DNA of 64,000 nucleotides from NCBI RefSeq assembly GCF_018873765.1, contig NW_025317420.1, forward strand, positions 1-64,000, written 5' to 3'. This stretch comes from Telopea speciosissima (taxonomy: Eukaryota; Streptophyta; Magnoliopsida; Proteales; Proteaceae). Of the stretch, positions 33,808 through 44,181 are shown piece after piece. The notes beneath the pieces were generated by a model. The model saw only the letters and a program-made list of their open reading frames with translations, was not told the DNA's origin and made no database searches. The translations under genes were made by a program, and so were the position numbers. Position 1 is the stretch's first letter. Each line of letters starts with the position of its first letter.

Positions 33808-34665
33808 TAAACTTGTAATACATATTAGACATACATAGAAAATTACATAGATATGTACAAATTCAATGATATCCACTATTTAAGTGTATATATAATACAA
33901 ATTATTTTCTTTTGGGAAGAAAAAGAAATGTTTTTGTGTTTAGTATGGCTTAAGACTTTCCACTTAATATATAAACAGGTAACCATACTGAGCCAAAGTT
34001 GATTTGTATCATAAAATGTTTGTACAAATACATATAAATATATCATCACTGAAGAAAACACATGAAGGGATCTGCCTGCACTCTGGGGGACATAGGCAGA
34101 TATGGGCCAAACTACAGGCTAGGTGGGCTTAAGGCCCTTATACCTGTGCTACATCCAGCCTCAGCCGGCCTGAGCAAACAAATTCTACCCCCCTCCTCAA
34201 AGATTTGTGGAATCAAAAGTTCACTAGCTAAATAATTATGAAAAATATGAAGCAACAGAAACAATGTGACAATTACTACAAAACAAATACGAGTTACCTG
34301 CAATCATAGACAGGAACAACATATAAAAGCTGCCCCAGGCCCCTTATCAGAATTTTCCAAGCCTCCAAAACATCATAAGCAATAGGAATCAAATCAGGCA
34401 CAAGTATTCCATTCTGTGGAGGCTGAAGAGGCTTCTGTTTTCCCATTTCAGCAATTTTTTTGTCAGCCCTTGCTGCCTGCTAGATCTTTTTGAGTGGGAT
34501 TGGATAAGGCTTTTTCTTGTTCTTTGGCAGTATGGGTGGAAGATCCACATTCTGTGGATACACTTTCTGTTTCTTGACCACCGGATCTGGTCTGAGCCCC
34601 TCACTAACACAAAGGAAGGTTCTTGATGTTGTGAGCACATTGGGACGAAGCTGTTGATGCCTACA
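32723..34665 (-). pseudogene. APO1: APO1-like plastid RNA-binding protein, one in-frame stop
   Basis: Two exons are certain: 34298-34665 and 32723-33560, joined GATTGCAG to TGACTGCTC with GT-AG borders and matching phase. The protein has two APO zinc repeats. Repeat 1 spans the junction (VVPVYDCSDCSEVHVGQTGH, then NFQDCHGP); repeat 2 is CGYCSEVHVGPWGH, AKLCGAFKHQWRDGKHGW. Other landmarks are VYPQNVDLPPILPKNKKKPY, GRRIKHETRFDYDRI and FYGKAPAVVEMCMH. This fits APO1, which binds plastid group II intron RNA and is needed for photosystem I accumulation. Codon 62 of the upstream exon is TAG (34482-34480, in PLKKI-stop-QAARADKK), where the family has a glutamine or similar. Everything else is open, so the stop may be recent, a polymorphism or a sequencing error. 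Confidence 0.85.
33594..34196. mobile_element. Possible MITE in the APO1 intron
   Basis: The 737-bp intron between the two certain APO1 exons holds GGGCCAGACTTGCATTTGGG at the left, a (TA)n run at 33778-33804, and GGCTAGGTGGGCTTAAGGCC with AATTCTACCCCC at the right. Composition resembles the TAGGG-ended hAT MITEs nearby, and GTAGGGGTGGAA at 33594 could pair loosely with the right end. No clean target duplication was found, so the call is weak. Confidence 0.3.
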
Positions 34666-35004
34666 CTGGCAGCAAAATAAAAAAATCAGGAATTAGAGTC
34701 CAGACCACAGAACAGAGAAGCTCTAGAAGAAAACATCACCTGACAAAATCCTGACTAGAGCTGACAATAGTAACTGGAGGGTAACAGAAGACATGCGTGC
34801 TTGCATCAACATAAAATCAATAACATCCTTAACAAGCTTACGATGCCAAAACGAAAGTTTTTAAATATAAATAAAAATCATACCAAAGAGACCCTTCATT
34901 AAGTAGACAAACAACAACTCCAATCCTGTGCATGGTCCAAAAGCGCCTGATCACCTAGGAGTCGCCTTGACAACTATGTTCAATTCCATTTGGTTTCTTT
35001 CTTT

Positions 35005-36352
35005 AAAAAAAAAAAATTCTATTTTGGTTTCTTCTTGTCTCATTTTTTTCCCTTTAAACTACAGGGCAGATGCTTAGTTCTCCACAATGATGTAACTGAT
35101 ACAAAACTTAATACGCATACAAATGCTGTCTTTACAAACTTAGGCATCTAAACCAGCACACATCTAATATGACATGAATGGAGCAGTCTAATTCCAAGTA
35201 TGAATGCCTTTGCTACCTTTGAGTATATTGCTATGGGTGGTATTTGCTTCCAGAGGTTACCCTTAATGGCATTTTGTAGGAATTGAAGCAGTTCCCAACA
35301 CTACAAACTGACATAGCAGGAGAAGCCTTAGAAAGATTCCGTGAAGATAGCAGGAAAACTGTCATACGACTGGTGGACATGGAATCTAGTTATCTGAGAG
35401 TGGAATTCTTCCGGAAGCTCCCTACGGAGCCAGAGAAGAGCTCAAATGCTTCAGGCTCTAATGCTACAGGCTCTAATATGGACCGATATTCAGAGAACCA
35501 TTTCCAGAGGATTGGTATAGCAACTGCTTTTTCTAAGTTTTTGTTACATGGATTTACGGATTCAGACTAAAAAAGAATGGTGTTTTGTGTAGTTTGCACT
35601 TGTCCCAACTCTTAACATAAGTTCATGAATTGCTCGCAGGGTCAAATGTCTTAGCTTATGTGGGCATGGTATGTGATGCGCTAAATAATTCCATCCCCAA
35701 GGCTGTTGTTTATTGTCAAGTTAGAGAAGCAAAACGCTCACTGCTCAATCATTTCTCTGTTCAAATCGGAAAAAGGAAGGTAAAGTTCCTACCCTTGTCT
35801 TGTTGCATTCTCTACTTTAATTTATGGTTCAAGGAATAGCTGTTACAAATGCTGATAGTGCACATAGTCCCCAGGTCCAGGCAAGGCCACTAGTTTAGTC
35901 TGATGGGTGAGGTTCAATCACATGCTATCATCATTGTTGCAAGGAAAGAGAAAGAGAATTAAGAAAAGTATTAATGCACGTCTGAATGTTCAATGCAACT
36001 TTTTTGAGAGAAATCATAGAGAAGTTTTTCTTTTCCAAAGTACTAAATTGACATCAATATCAGTTATCATTGATGCACATCATCTTGAAAATTCGCAAAT
36101 GCCAAAGGTCCGGATAATTTATGGCAAACCCAAGTAGTAAGCCCCACAGCTGGAGAAATGCTCTTTGGTCAACAAACTAGACCACCACAACCGATTTTCT
36201 AGTCATAAGAAAGAGGAAGTACCGTAGGATTTTGGTCAGCTCAGAAGATCGTGAATTACAGAGATCTTGGACCTTCTCTACACATACAACTTGAACAAAA
36301 ACACGAATTTTACTGATTGATCAAACAATCTGGAACGCGAAGTCTTAACTAA
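35005..36352. repeat. Segmental duplication block C' (DRP1 fragment)
   Basis: Copy of 24085-25439. It lies in what appears to be an intron of the APO1-like gene, in the orientation opposite to that gene. The right border GTCTTAACTAA is shared with block C; from 36353 the sequences differ, so the last DRP1 exon present in block C is absent here. Confidence 0.9.
35280..35779 (+). pseudogene. DRP1: DRP1-like fragment, two exons, open but truncated
   Basis: Exons 35280-35514 and 35640-35779. Exon 1 lacks three codons of the alanine run (TDIAGEALERF against TDIAAAAGEALERF). Exon 2 keeps the frame: [38 protein letters not shown], then QIGKRK to a GTAAAG donor. It therefore retains the effector-domain sequence that the 24.7-kb copy lost through its 4-bp deletion. 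No exon with a stop codon follows before the duplication ends. Not a working gene. Confidence 0.85.
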
Positions 36353-37118
36353 GGATTCATCTTGCTACATCATATTGCTACTGCCACTTCAGCAACTGCG
36401 CTGACATCATTAGAGGGCCCCACATAATTAGTTGTCCAATGACACCACTCACTTTGGCATTTTGTCGAGCACCTTGGGATTCTGGAGTGATTGTACGAAA
36501 AACGATCATAACTAGCTTTAGATGCAAAAGTGGAAGCTAAATGGAGCAGTTCATAAATAGATGCACGACTGGCGACCGACCTTGTTCAACATTTTTCTAC
36601 ATGTACAGATTGTATGTGAACTTTTGAAGATGTAAATTTATTTATGCAGGAGGTATCTACATACCACCCAAGTACATTGCATCTCCCACGCAAAGCCAAC
36701 AGGCACACAATAGGAAATGCTTGACAATTTGTATATAAGGCCCACATGGTCAGGGAAAAGAGAGAGTGTCAGATAGTGTTAGGGAGGAGAGAGAGTATGA
36801 GAGGGCATGTACTAACAGCAATATGCACATCATTTCCCCTTTATTTATACTCCTAGAGCTAGGACTAGTTCTTGTTGTTGCAATTGGCTAGGAGAACTGC
36901 TATGTATGGACATCATTGCAAATTAACAGTAACTGAGTAACAAGTATTAGTATCCCAAAAACAAAAAAGACCGATCCTTCAATAATATATAGTGTGAATC
37001 TAGCTAGTGCTCTGAGAAAATTCAAGCAGAAAACTAAGGAAATTAAATTTAACAGAGAAAGCATAAATGGAACCAAAAAAAAACAAGAAAAATACTAAAA
37101 TTACAAAACTAATCTAAC
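36353..37118. other. No gene seen; probably intronic
   Basis: Falls between the DRP1 fragment and the candidate first coding exon of the APO1-like gene. It contains GAGAGA tracts near 36768-36800 and no recognisable domain. Confidence 0.4.
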
Positions 37119-37208
37119 CGTTGAAATTGTCTGTTTCTGTGTTGTTGTTCGCTCCACTCCAAGCCTGGTGGTGAGGGAAAGAGAAAAAGATAGGGAGACA
37201 GAGACCAT
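37119..37208 (-). CDS. Candidate first coding exon of the APO1-like gene
   Basis: An acceptor (CTTACAATTGCAG) is followed at once by ATG. The 30-codon frame MVSVSLSFSLSLTTRLGVER, then TTTQKQTIST, ends at GTTAGA, a usable donor. The exon is phase 0 at its end and the next certain exon (TGT AGG CAT at 34665) begins in phase 0. The peptide is rich in Ser/Thr with few acidic residues, as in plastid transit peptides. Nothing here is conserved enough to prove identity, so this is an inference from splice signals, phase and composition. Confidence 0.4.
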
Positions 37209-37310
37209 CTGCAATTGTAAGCACCAAAGGTTTGAATATAAATTCAATTCAAAAGAAAGAAAGCCTAGTTTAGTATATAGAGATTCTTAAAAATAAAAGT
37301 GAGTAATAAC

Positions 37311-37545
37311 TAGGGGTTTCAATAAAGCCCGGCTGGCCCGAACCCGCCCGAACCAGCCCTGAGCCTGGCCCGGGCCCGACCCTGATTTTTCAACCCTGAG
37401 GGCGGGTTTGGGTTTAGTTATAGTCTGACCCTGGCAGGGTCGGGTCGGGTCAGGGTTTAGATCCTGGGCCTAGCCCAGCCCGGCCCGACCCAACCCTGTA
37501 TATATATATATATATATATATTATATACTTAATATAAGTATTTTC

Positions 37546-37578
<33 letters not shown>

Positions 37579-38038
37579 CTTAATATAAGTATTTTCTTAA
37601 CCAAAAACAAAACAGAAAAAAAAAAATAGAAGAGAATTGTAGAGAGATAACTACTAGCTTTGTGATCATCATGAAGTGGGAACCCATAAAAAGAGTAGAT
37701 CATCTACTATTTCGATCAGGGCCATAAAAAGAGTCACTGACATGATTGTTATTTAGTTGTAGCCCCTATAAGCTTCCAGGCCTATTGAGGGGACACCATT
37801 ACAATAGTAGAGAGAGAGTCTATACACACGCCGTTTTTTTCAACATATTTATTAGCTGTCCCACAAGTTGAGATCCTATGTTACAAAAACATGGTCTAAT
37901 GAGACACGTGGACGGTGCCACAAATCAAGACCAACCCGACCCGGCCCGACCCTGGCAGGGTCGGGTCAGGTTAAGGCCTCTAGGGTCGGGTCAGGGTTTA
38001 GGGCAGGCCCGGTCCAACCCGACCCATTGACACCCCTA
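37311..38038. mobile_element. hAT MITE, 728 bp
   Basis: A perfect 8-bp duplication, GTAATAAC, flanks it at 37303-37310 and 38039-38046. The ends are TAGGGGTTTCAAT and ATTGACACCCCTA. The subterminal parts are GC-rich with GGGTCGGGTC words; the centre holds a duplicated AT-rich unit (TATTATATACTTAATATAAG twice, with TA runs). It sits between the candidate 5'-UTR exon and the candidate coding exon of the APO1-like gene; without it that intron would be about 128 bases. Confidence 0.9.
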
Positions 38039-38072
38039 GTAATAACAGTAAAACAATAATCTTGAGAAATAC

Positions 38073-38300
38073 CTGAAACTGCTTTACCGGATGTATTGTC
38101 TTCCACAATAAATATGAGATAACTAATGATCAGAATGCGTGCGAGTCAGATAGATAGAAATGGCTTTTCTAAATGGAATGAGAACAGAGAAAGAGGATAG
38201 GGTTTGTGGGGAGAAGAGTGGAGGAGATAGAGATTGAGAAGAGGAAAGCACGTGTTAGCCCTTTGTCCGGAAAAAATCCAAAGAGAGAGAGACAGACACA
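38073..38300 (-). promoter_or_regulatory. Candidate 5'-UTR exon or leader of the APO1-like gene
   Basis: On the minus strand this is a pyrimidine-rich leader (TCTTCTCAATCTCTATCTCC, ACTCTTCTCCCC) of the kind common in plant 5' UTRs, ending in GTTTCAG followed by the donor GTATTT at 38072. No TATA box was confidently assigned. The link to APO1 is inference from strand, distance and the donor-acceptor pair with 37208. Confidence 0.3.
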
Positions 38301-38415
38301 ACTCGAGACTAAGGTACCGTTTGATAACGCTTCTGCTGTTTCTGTGTTGAGATACAACAAAAACATTTTTTTCCCATTTTTATACTGAGAAACCGTTTTT
38401 GAGGTGTGGAATAAC

Positions 38416-38997
38416 TAGGGCTGCACCAGGGTCGGGTTGGGCCGGGCTTTTTAAAGCCCTAGCCCAACCCTGAGTCCCCTTAGCTAGGCCCAGGCCCGCC
38501 CTGACCCTGACTCAGGGCCTAAATACCTTGACCCCAACCCTGACCCTGACGGGCCAAGCCCAACCCAAGCCCGCCCTAATTGGCCCTGATTGGGTCCGGC
38601 TTGGCCGAATGGCCCTGGCCCTGCAATAATTAAATTAAAATAACAAGTCTAGTCTAGAGAAGATGAGAGAGAGGAGACTTGAAACCAAGACCTTTTTGTA
38701 CCAATTGGTTTTTTCACAACATAAACTACAAAGTGCGTTAAGCACTTGTTTATATTAGTAATAGCTTTTATTTTTTAATAAATAAAGAAATTTCTTCAGT
38801 TCCAAAATCAGGATAAAAAATCAGGGTCAAAATCAAGGTCGGGCTGAGCCCAAGGTCTCAACCCTGACCCGACCCCGACCCTGACTCAGGGCCAGGAATT
38901 TTTGGCCTTAACCCGCCCTCAGGGCCAGAAATCTTAGCCCAGGCCCTGTTCGGGCTCAGGGCGGGTTCGGGTCGATAGGGCCAAACTTGCAGCCCTA
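38416..38997. mobile_element. hAT MITE, 582 bp
   Basis: A perfect 8-bp duplication, GGAATAAC, at 38408-38415 and 38998-39005. The ends are TAGGGCTGCA and TTGCAGCCCTA. Subterminal sequence is rich in CCTGACCCTGA and GGGCCAAGCC words. The flanks (ACCGTTTGATAACG on the left, GGTAAACCTGTTCTAGAAACG on the right) look like parts of yet another MITE. Confidence 0.9.
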
Positions 38998-39161
38998 GGA
39001 ATAACGCTTGGTAAACCTGTTCTAGAAACGTTTCCAGAACACATTTGGAACACCAATGGCGTTTGATAAAACCTATTTCTGGAAACAGATTCTTATGTTG
39101 TTACCAATAATTACAGAATTGCCATTTACACTATAACCCCACTACTTATGTAATTGACATT

Positions 39162-42100
39162 TGTAGAGAACGGGGGTCTCTTCGGTCCGGGATGGATGGT
39201 CCGAGATCGAACCGCATGGTCAGACGTGGTGTATAAATGGGATGGCCTAGGTAATGAGTCACACTGATGCCATAAGAGGACTCATCGAACCAAAAAGGGG
39301 AAATCGCCGCCTAGGTAAATGGGCCTACGACCCAAAAGTATTCCTCCTCCTTCAGAGGAGAGAATGTTAAGACTTCAATCTTGAATAAGACATCAGACTA
39401 TTCCCAAAATTCTGAGTGGGTGTCAATTTACAGATTGGGAAGGTGTTAGGCACCCAACCTGCCCGACCGAAAGATCGGTCTCCCTGTTATACTAGACTCT
39501 AAACAACTCTCTATAATGGACACTTTTCCTATGCTAGGTATGTGCTATGGCAAGTGTTGTCCTAAACCAGATTGCTATGTTTGCTATCTTAATAGTAATG
39601 ATAAATTAAATCAAATGAACTAGAATGAAGCACAGATCAAATGATAATAGATAATTCACACACAAGAGTTCAAAGATATATGACTCAAATAATGATAAGT
39701 AAATGGAAAGGACTAAATAATTGAGATACGAGAGCATGGGCCGGACGTATCGGTCAAAAGATCCAATTTGATTAGTTTGGAGAAATTGATCTAAAAATGT
39801 TCTAAGCCTAAATTTTTGTGATCGTATCCTATCATGATTCTCGGTATTGGATCATACACTAGCGCCCAAGGTCCTATTTTGGAAGACTGCGATTATTTAT
39901 GTTTATCTTTTGATTTGTCTTGGATTGGACCCAAAGGAAAAGGATAAGGCTAAAAAGATCTTAGATTCAAATATAAAATACAAAATAGATTCGGAAAGAG
40001 AAAACCCAACTCATATTGATAAGTTGAGAATGAATGGCCCTAGGGGTACCCGTATATTGGACTAGCCGATATAGGGTATTTCGGATGCAGAAAACGACTC
40101 AACCATAATGCAGCTCACCACATAGACCAACACCAAATGATATGCTTTAAAGGGAATGCATATAGAAAATAAGGACCTAATTGGGTTCAGATTCAAACCC
40201 AATTGTTTGATAGACTTGTTCGAAAGCCAAATGATTGGGTAGGGACTCGGATGATTTACTGACGATGGGTTTTGATTAAAACCCGTATGCATGTCTTAGG
40301 GATATGATATCCCAAGGTCTCATGAGCTTGACTCAAGATACAGTCGGTTAAAAGTGATTTCCTAGGGCCGGATAATGTATGCCAAATGATTTGGGCCAAA
40401 GATCATGATTGGATCTAAGCCGTTCATCTATGGCAATGAAAAATCATTTTTGAAATCAAAAGCAAAAATGGTTTTAAAAAACAAAAGGAAAGGCAAAAGA
40501 AAAGAAAAAGAAAATCAAAACAAAATTTTACTTTTAAAATGGGCCGGACTGGGCCTAGACTAAACAAGATAAAATGATCTAAAGGATTGGTCCCTTTTAT
40601 GGACCATGACAAAATCTGATGGATCTGACTAAGCCACAAACGAATAAATGCAAGTCTGTTTTAAGGATTGGACCTTGGGTGGTTATAGCAGAATTTCAAA
40701 TGGGTCTGGCCTGGATCAAGTAGTTGATACTTTGTGATGAGGTTTGACCCAACATATACTATTGTATTGGACCCAATTACTAATATGGGCCTGAAATGGA
40801 TTGAATGATTTTGACAACCAACGATGGGTTTGATTGGGCCTCAAACTGGGCTGAGCCTGATTGAAGAGATTAATCTCTCGAGTAATCAATGGCAAATCTG
40901 AATGAGCCTGATTGGGTTTTGATTCACCACATATAAATTCGATTTGGGGACCAAACCATGATGGTTATAGTGAACCTTACTGAGTCCAAGTGTTTATCTC
41001 AAGCATATGAATCTCAAATGGATCGTAACAATATTCTAATGGGCCTAACCAATTATCATATGGAACCCATTTGATTTAAATGGAAATGGGCCTGTACGTT
41101 TAAAGTATGCAGATCGATGGGCCTGTACATTTAAAGTGTGAGGATCGTTAAATTCAGATAAGCCCAAATAACATGCATTAGAACCTATAGATCGGCTTCC
41201 CCAATCCTCTACGGGCTTGCAAAATACGGATCAAAAAGTATAGACCAATAAGGATCAATAAGGATCAATCCCATTCAACTCATCATGTAAATCAAATGAG
41301 AACATGATAAATTCAGAAATCAAAGAACATAGAGCATACTATATCCAATCGGATTTTACAGAAATGGATTCTGATTCATGAGACAAATAAAATGCAAAGG
41401 TCCAAACAGATTATAACTCATGAAACAGAGGCATACAAGATCCACCCGATTAAAAAGAAGAAAAAGATTTTATTCCATGAAACACGCATAAGGGATCTAT
41501 TTAGACTTTGATAGAATAGGTTTCTTAAAATGAAGATCTATGCTCATCATCCACAGAATCAAGATCATGTTCATTATTCACAAAGATGTAAGAACAAGAG
41601 ATTAAGGATGGACACTCACAGAGATTATGAGAAATAAACAGCAACTGTGCACTTCTTTTTTTTAGATCTAAAGATTTAGTCAAGAACACAACTGATACAT
41701 GCAATCCCAAGTCTAAATCTAATCAAGGAATTGATCAAGACACAGATCTCAAAGAACATGCATTCAAAGATTTAAAAGCACTAAAGACAGAAGCTGATCA
41801 AGAGAGAGGCATTTTCAGATCTAAGGCTGCTCAGAAACCAAACTGAAGAACTGAAGTGCAAGTTAACGAGATATGCAATCTTCCAGTTGACATCATTCAC
41901 AAAGACTGACAATGGCATATCTAAGTCATTCACTGAGAGTGATTTCAATACATTCTTATATCTATTGCTGATCACAGAGAAAGAATTAAAGTATAGGTCA
42001 CAGAGATACATTTAAGAATCAGAAACTGTAGGAACATGCATCTAGAAAAAAACATAGGGTTTCCATGACAAAAAAATACAAAGATTATAAACGATCGATC

Positions 42101-42679
42101 ACACAGCTGTAATCTCAATAGCATGAAAGAAGTATATCAAGAAAGGGATCCGGTCACGGTAGTCTCCAGTAGAGGATTAAGGCTATACAATCACAGAGAT
42201 CAAATACATTGCATTCATAGGTAATAATTTCCAGAACAAGATAGATCAATCGTGGTTTCTTGATTCAGCAAAAATGAACAATATATAGATCAAAAGAGAT
42301 TCAAATAGATCAAGAAATTCCAAGAATGATGGAGAATCATACCTGGAATCGGGCAGATCTGCAGAAATTTCGATTGATCTCAGTGACTATTCTCTTCGAT
42401 CTCTACCAATCGATTCAGACACGAGGGGAGGGGAGGGGATTTTTTTCTCTTTCTTTTGATCGAATTGTCCCTTCTTTTTATATTTTTTGGCCAAACTACC
42501 CCTTTTTAGTTGGATTTGGGTTTTATTAGGCTTGATTTGGGTTTGGGCTAAAAAGATTTAGACTGGTTTGGGTTTTTTATTTTAGTTTTAGCCGATTAAT
42601 CTTATCTGGGGGGACTTCGGTGGCTTGGACATTTTATGGCTTTGGGGGATATTTTGCGAGCAACATTGGGGTGTCTACA
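39162..42679 (-). mobile_element. Probable solo LTR, about 3.5 kb
   Basis: On the minus strand it begins TGTAGACACCCCAATG at 42679, a start shared by many plant gypsy LTRs, and ends CGTTCTCTACA at 39162. The flanks ACATT and ATATT are a 5-bp duplication with one mismatch. The interior has no coding domain; it includes GGGAAGGTGTTAGGCACCC near 39438, a word often met in long gypsy LTRs. No second copy lies in the window, so it may be a solo LTR or a non-coding element. Confidence 0.55.
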
Positions 42680-42850
42680 ATATTACCTTTCATCAGATTA
42701 AAAATCAAAATCATATTTTAGTCCATTACAATCAATATTTCTTAAATTTAATAATGAAAATATCTTTACGAAAAGATGTAATTTAACTAATAAAAATATC
42801 CACGTGATTAAAAGTTCTACTGTCCAATTGTCAAATTGTAAACATCAGTA
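42680..42850. other. Spacer before the gypsy element
   Basis: AT-rich sequence with no feature. Across the gypsy element it is continuous with 51196 onward. Confidence 0.5.
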
Positions 42851-42855
42851 TGTTC

Positions 42856-43741
42856 TGTTGCGTGTGGAAATCTCCGACGCTTGGTTCGCCCACGGATGAG
42901 CCTACAAGGACCAAGTGATGAGCACAAGAGGGCCGGTGTGGCTCCGGCCTAGGACTCTCCGATGCTCAAGCTAGATCACCAGTACAACAGCGTAACAACT
43001 ATTAAAAAGCGAGATGAGCAATAGAGCTCCATACCTTAGTATTTATAGAGGGAGATGAGGCAGTTGGAGGAGTCCTAGTATGGTAAGAGTCCTTGTTTGG
43101 TAAGGCTCTTCCCCGCGGAGCGGAGCGGAGTGGAGAATTTCCTTCGAGGTCGGACTCTTGTTAAGGTAAGAGTCCTAATGGGAGTGTGATTCGGTATCGC
43201 GATGAGATCGTGACTCGATTCTTATCCCGTGATTCCCGGGTGGTGCTTACGTGGCCCTGTGATCTCCGGTGGGGAGTTATGGTAGCCTTCATGGAGAGCT
43301 CAGCGTCGGAGCTCGGCCATAGAGGTTGGCCTAAGAGCTCGGCCTCGGCCCGTATGACCTGAGTGAGGGTCGTCATTAGTTGTGTGGGCTTTGCCGCGCT
43401 GTGGTGCTCCAATCGAGGCTGACCTCCGTAGGCCCGGACCATGGGGTCGGCGGGCGTGTAGCTCAGCCATGATGGGGATTTTTGGATGAGTACTAATCTG
43501 TCGTGCCGTGCGGCCAAAGATCGACAGAAGAGCCCGGCCTGCTAGGTCGGCCTCGTCGGACCCGTACAAGTTCGGCTCAGCTTCTGGTTGACTGGGAAGT
43601 GTCTGACGAGCTCGGCCAAGCAGTAGGGTTTACCCAGATCGGGTCAGCCTGGTCTTCCACTTAGCTCGATTTGGTTCTTGGTATGACCTCGGCTCGGCCA
43701 TGTGGCCGCTTCTGATTGGTGGGGTGTTTTATGCCTCATCA
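42856..43741 (-). repeat. 3' LTR of the gypsy element (886 bp)
   Basis: Plus-strand ends are TGTTGCGTGTGG and GCCTCATCA. On the minus strand a TATA box (CTATAAATAC) lies at about 43048-43039. It differs from the other LTR by many substitutions and an indel at about 43515, where this copy has the extra GATCGACAGAAGAGC-type sequence. That divergence implies an insertion that is not very recent. Confidence 0.95.
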
Positions 43742-43760
43742 CAGGCCCCCTCACTCATCA
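43742..43760 (-). other. Polypurine tract
   Basis: On the minus strand GAGTGAGGGGGCCTG directly precedes the 3' LTR. Position and composition fit the plus-strand primer of LTR elements, which supports the minus orientation of the element. Confidence 0.6.
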
Positions 43761-43996
43761 GGAGTCGGCTTGGCACTGATGAGTGAAGTTTCCTGGTCTG
43801 CTTGTCTGAAAGATTTTTACGGCTGAGCCAAGCTCATTTTGCCATGGATTTGACATTGTACGGTCTGGCGGTTGAGCGTTAGTGCCACATCAGCAGAGTC
43901 ATTATGGCAGGCTCGGGAATTCGAAACATCTTTTGATCTGGACCGTTGAATTATGCTGAGCTCTCCTTGGCCATTGGATCAGTTCAGCCCAAGAGT

Positions 43997-44004
43997 TATA
44001 AATA
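43997..44004 (+). promoter_or_regulatory. TATA box of the antisense gene
   Basis: TATAAATA lies 178 bases before the in-frame ATG at 44182, just outside the 3' LTR. The spacing leaves room for a start site near 44030 and a 150-base leader. This supports the antisense gene having its own promoter, distinct from the LTR. Confidence 0.5.
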
Positions 44005-44181
44005 GGCGACTCCTAACTGTTCATTCTTCACTGCTCCAAGTTATTGACTTCTCGGCAAGCTCGGATTTCTCAGCTTTGCAGCGCTCGGTGCTTTCCGGTT
44101 CGTGATCAGCTCGGCTCTTGCTTCGTTCGTGTTCAGCTCATCTTTAGCTCTTCTTCAACCAGTAAGTCCTCTCCGCCCCGT

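Noticed and set aside
35005..36352. Block C' as a Helitron or Pack-MULE capture
   Set aside because: No TC...CTRR with 3' hairpin and no terminal inverted repeats with 9-bp duplication were found at the borders; it is described only as a duplication.
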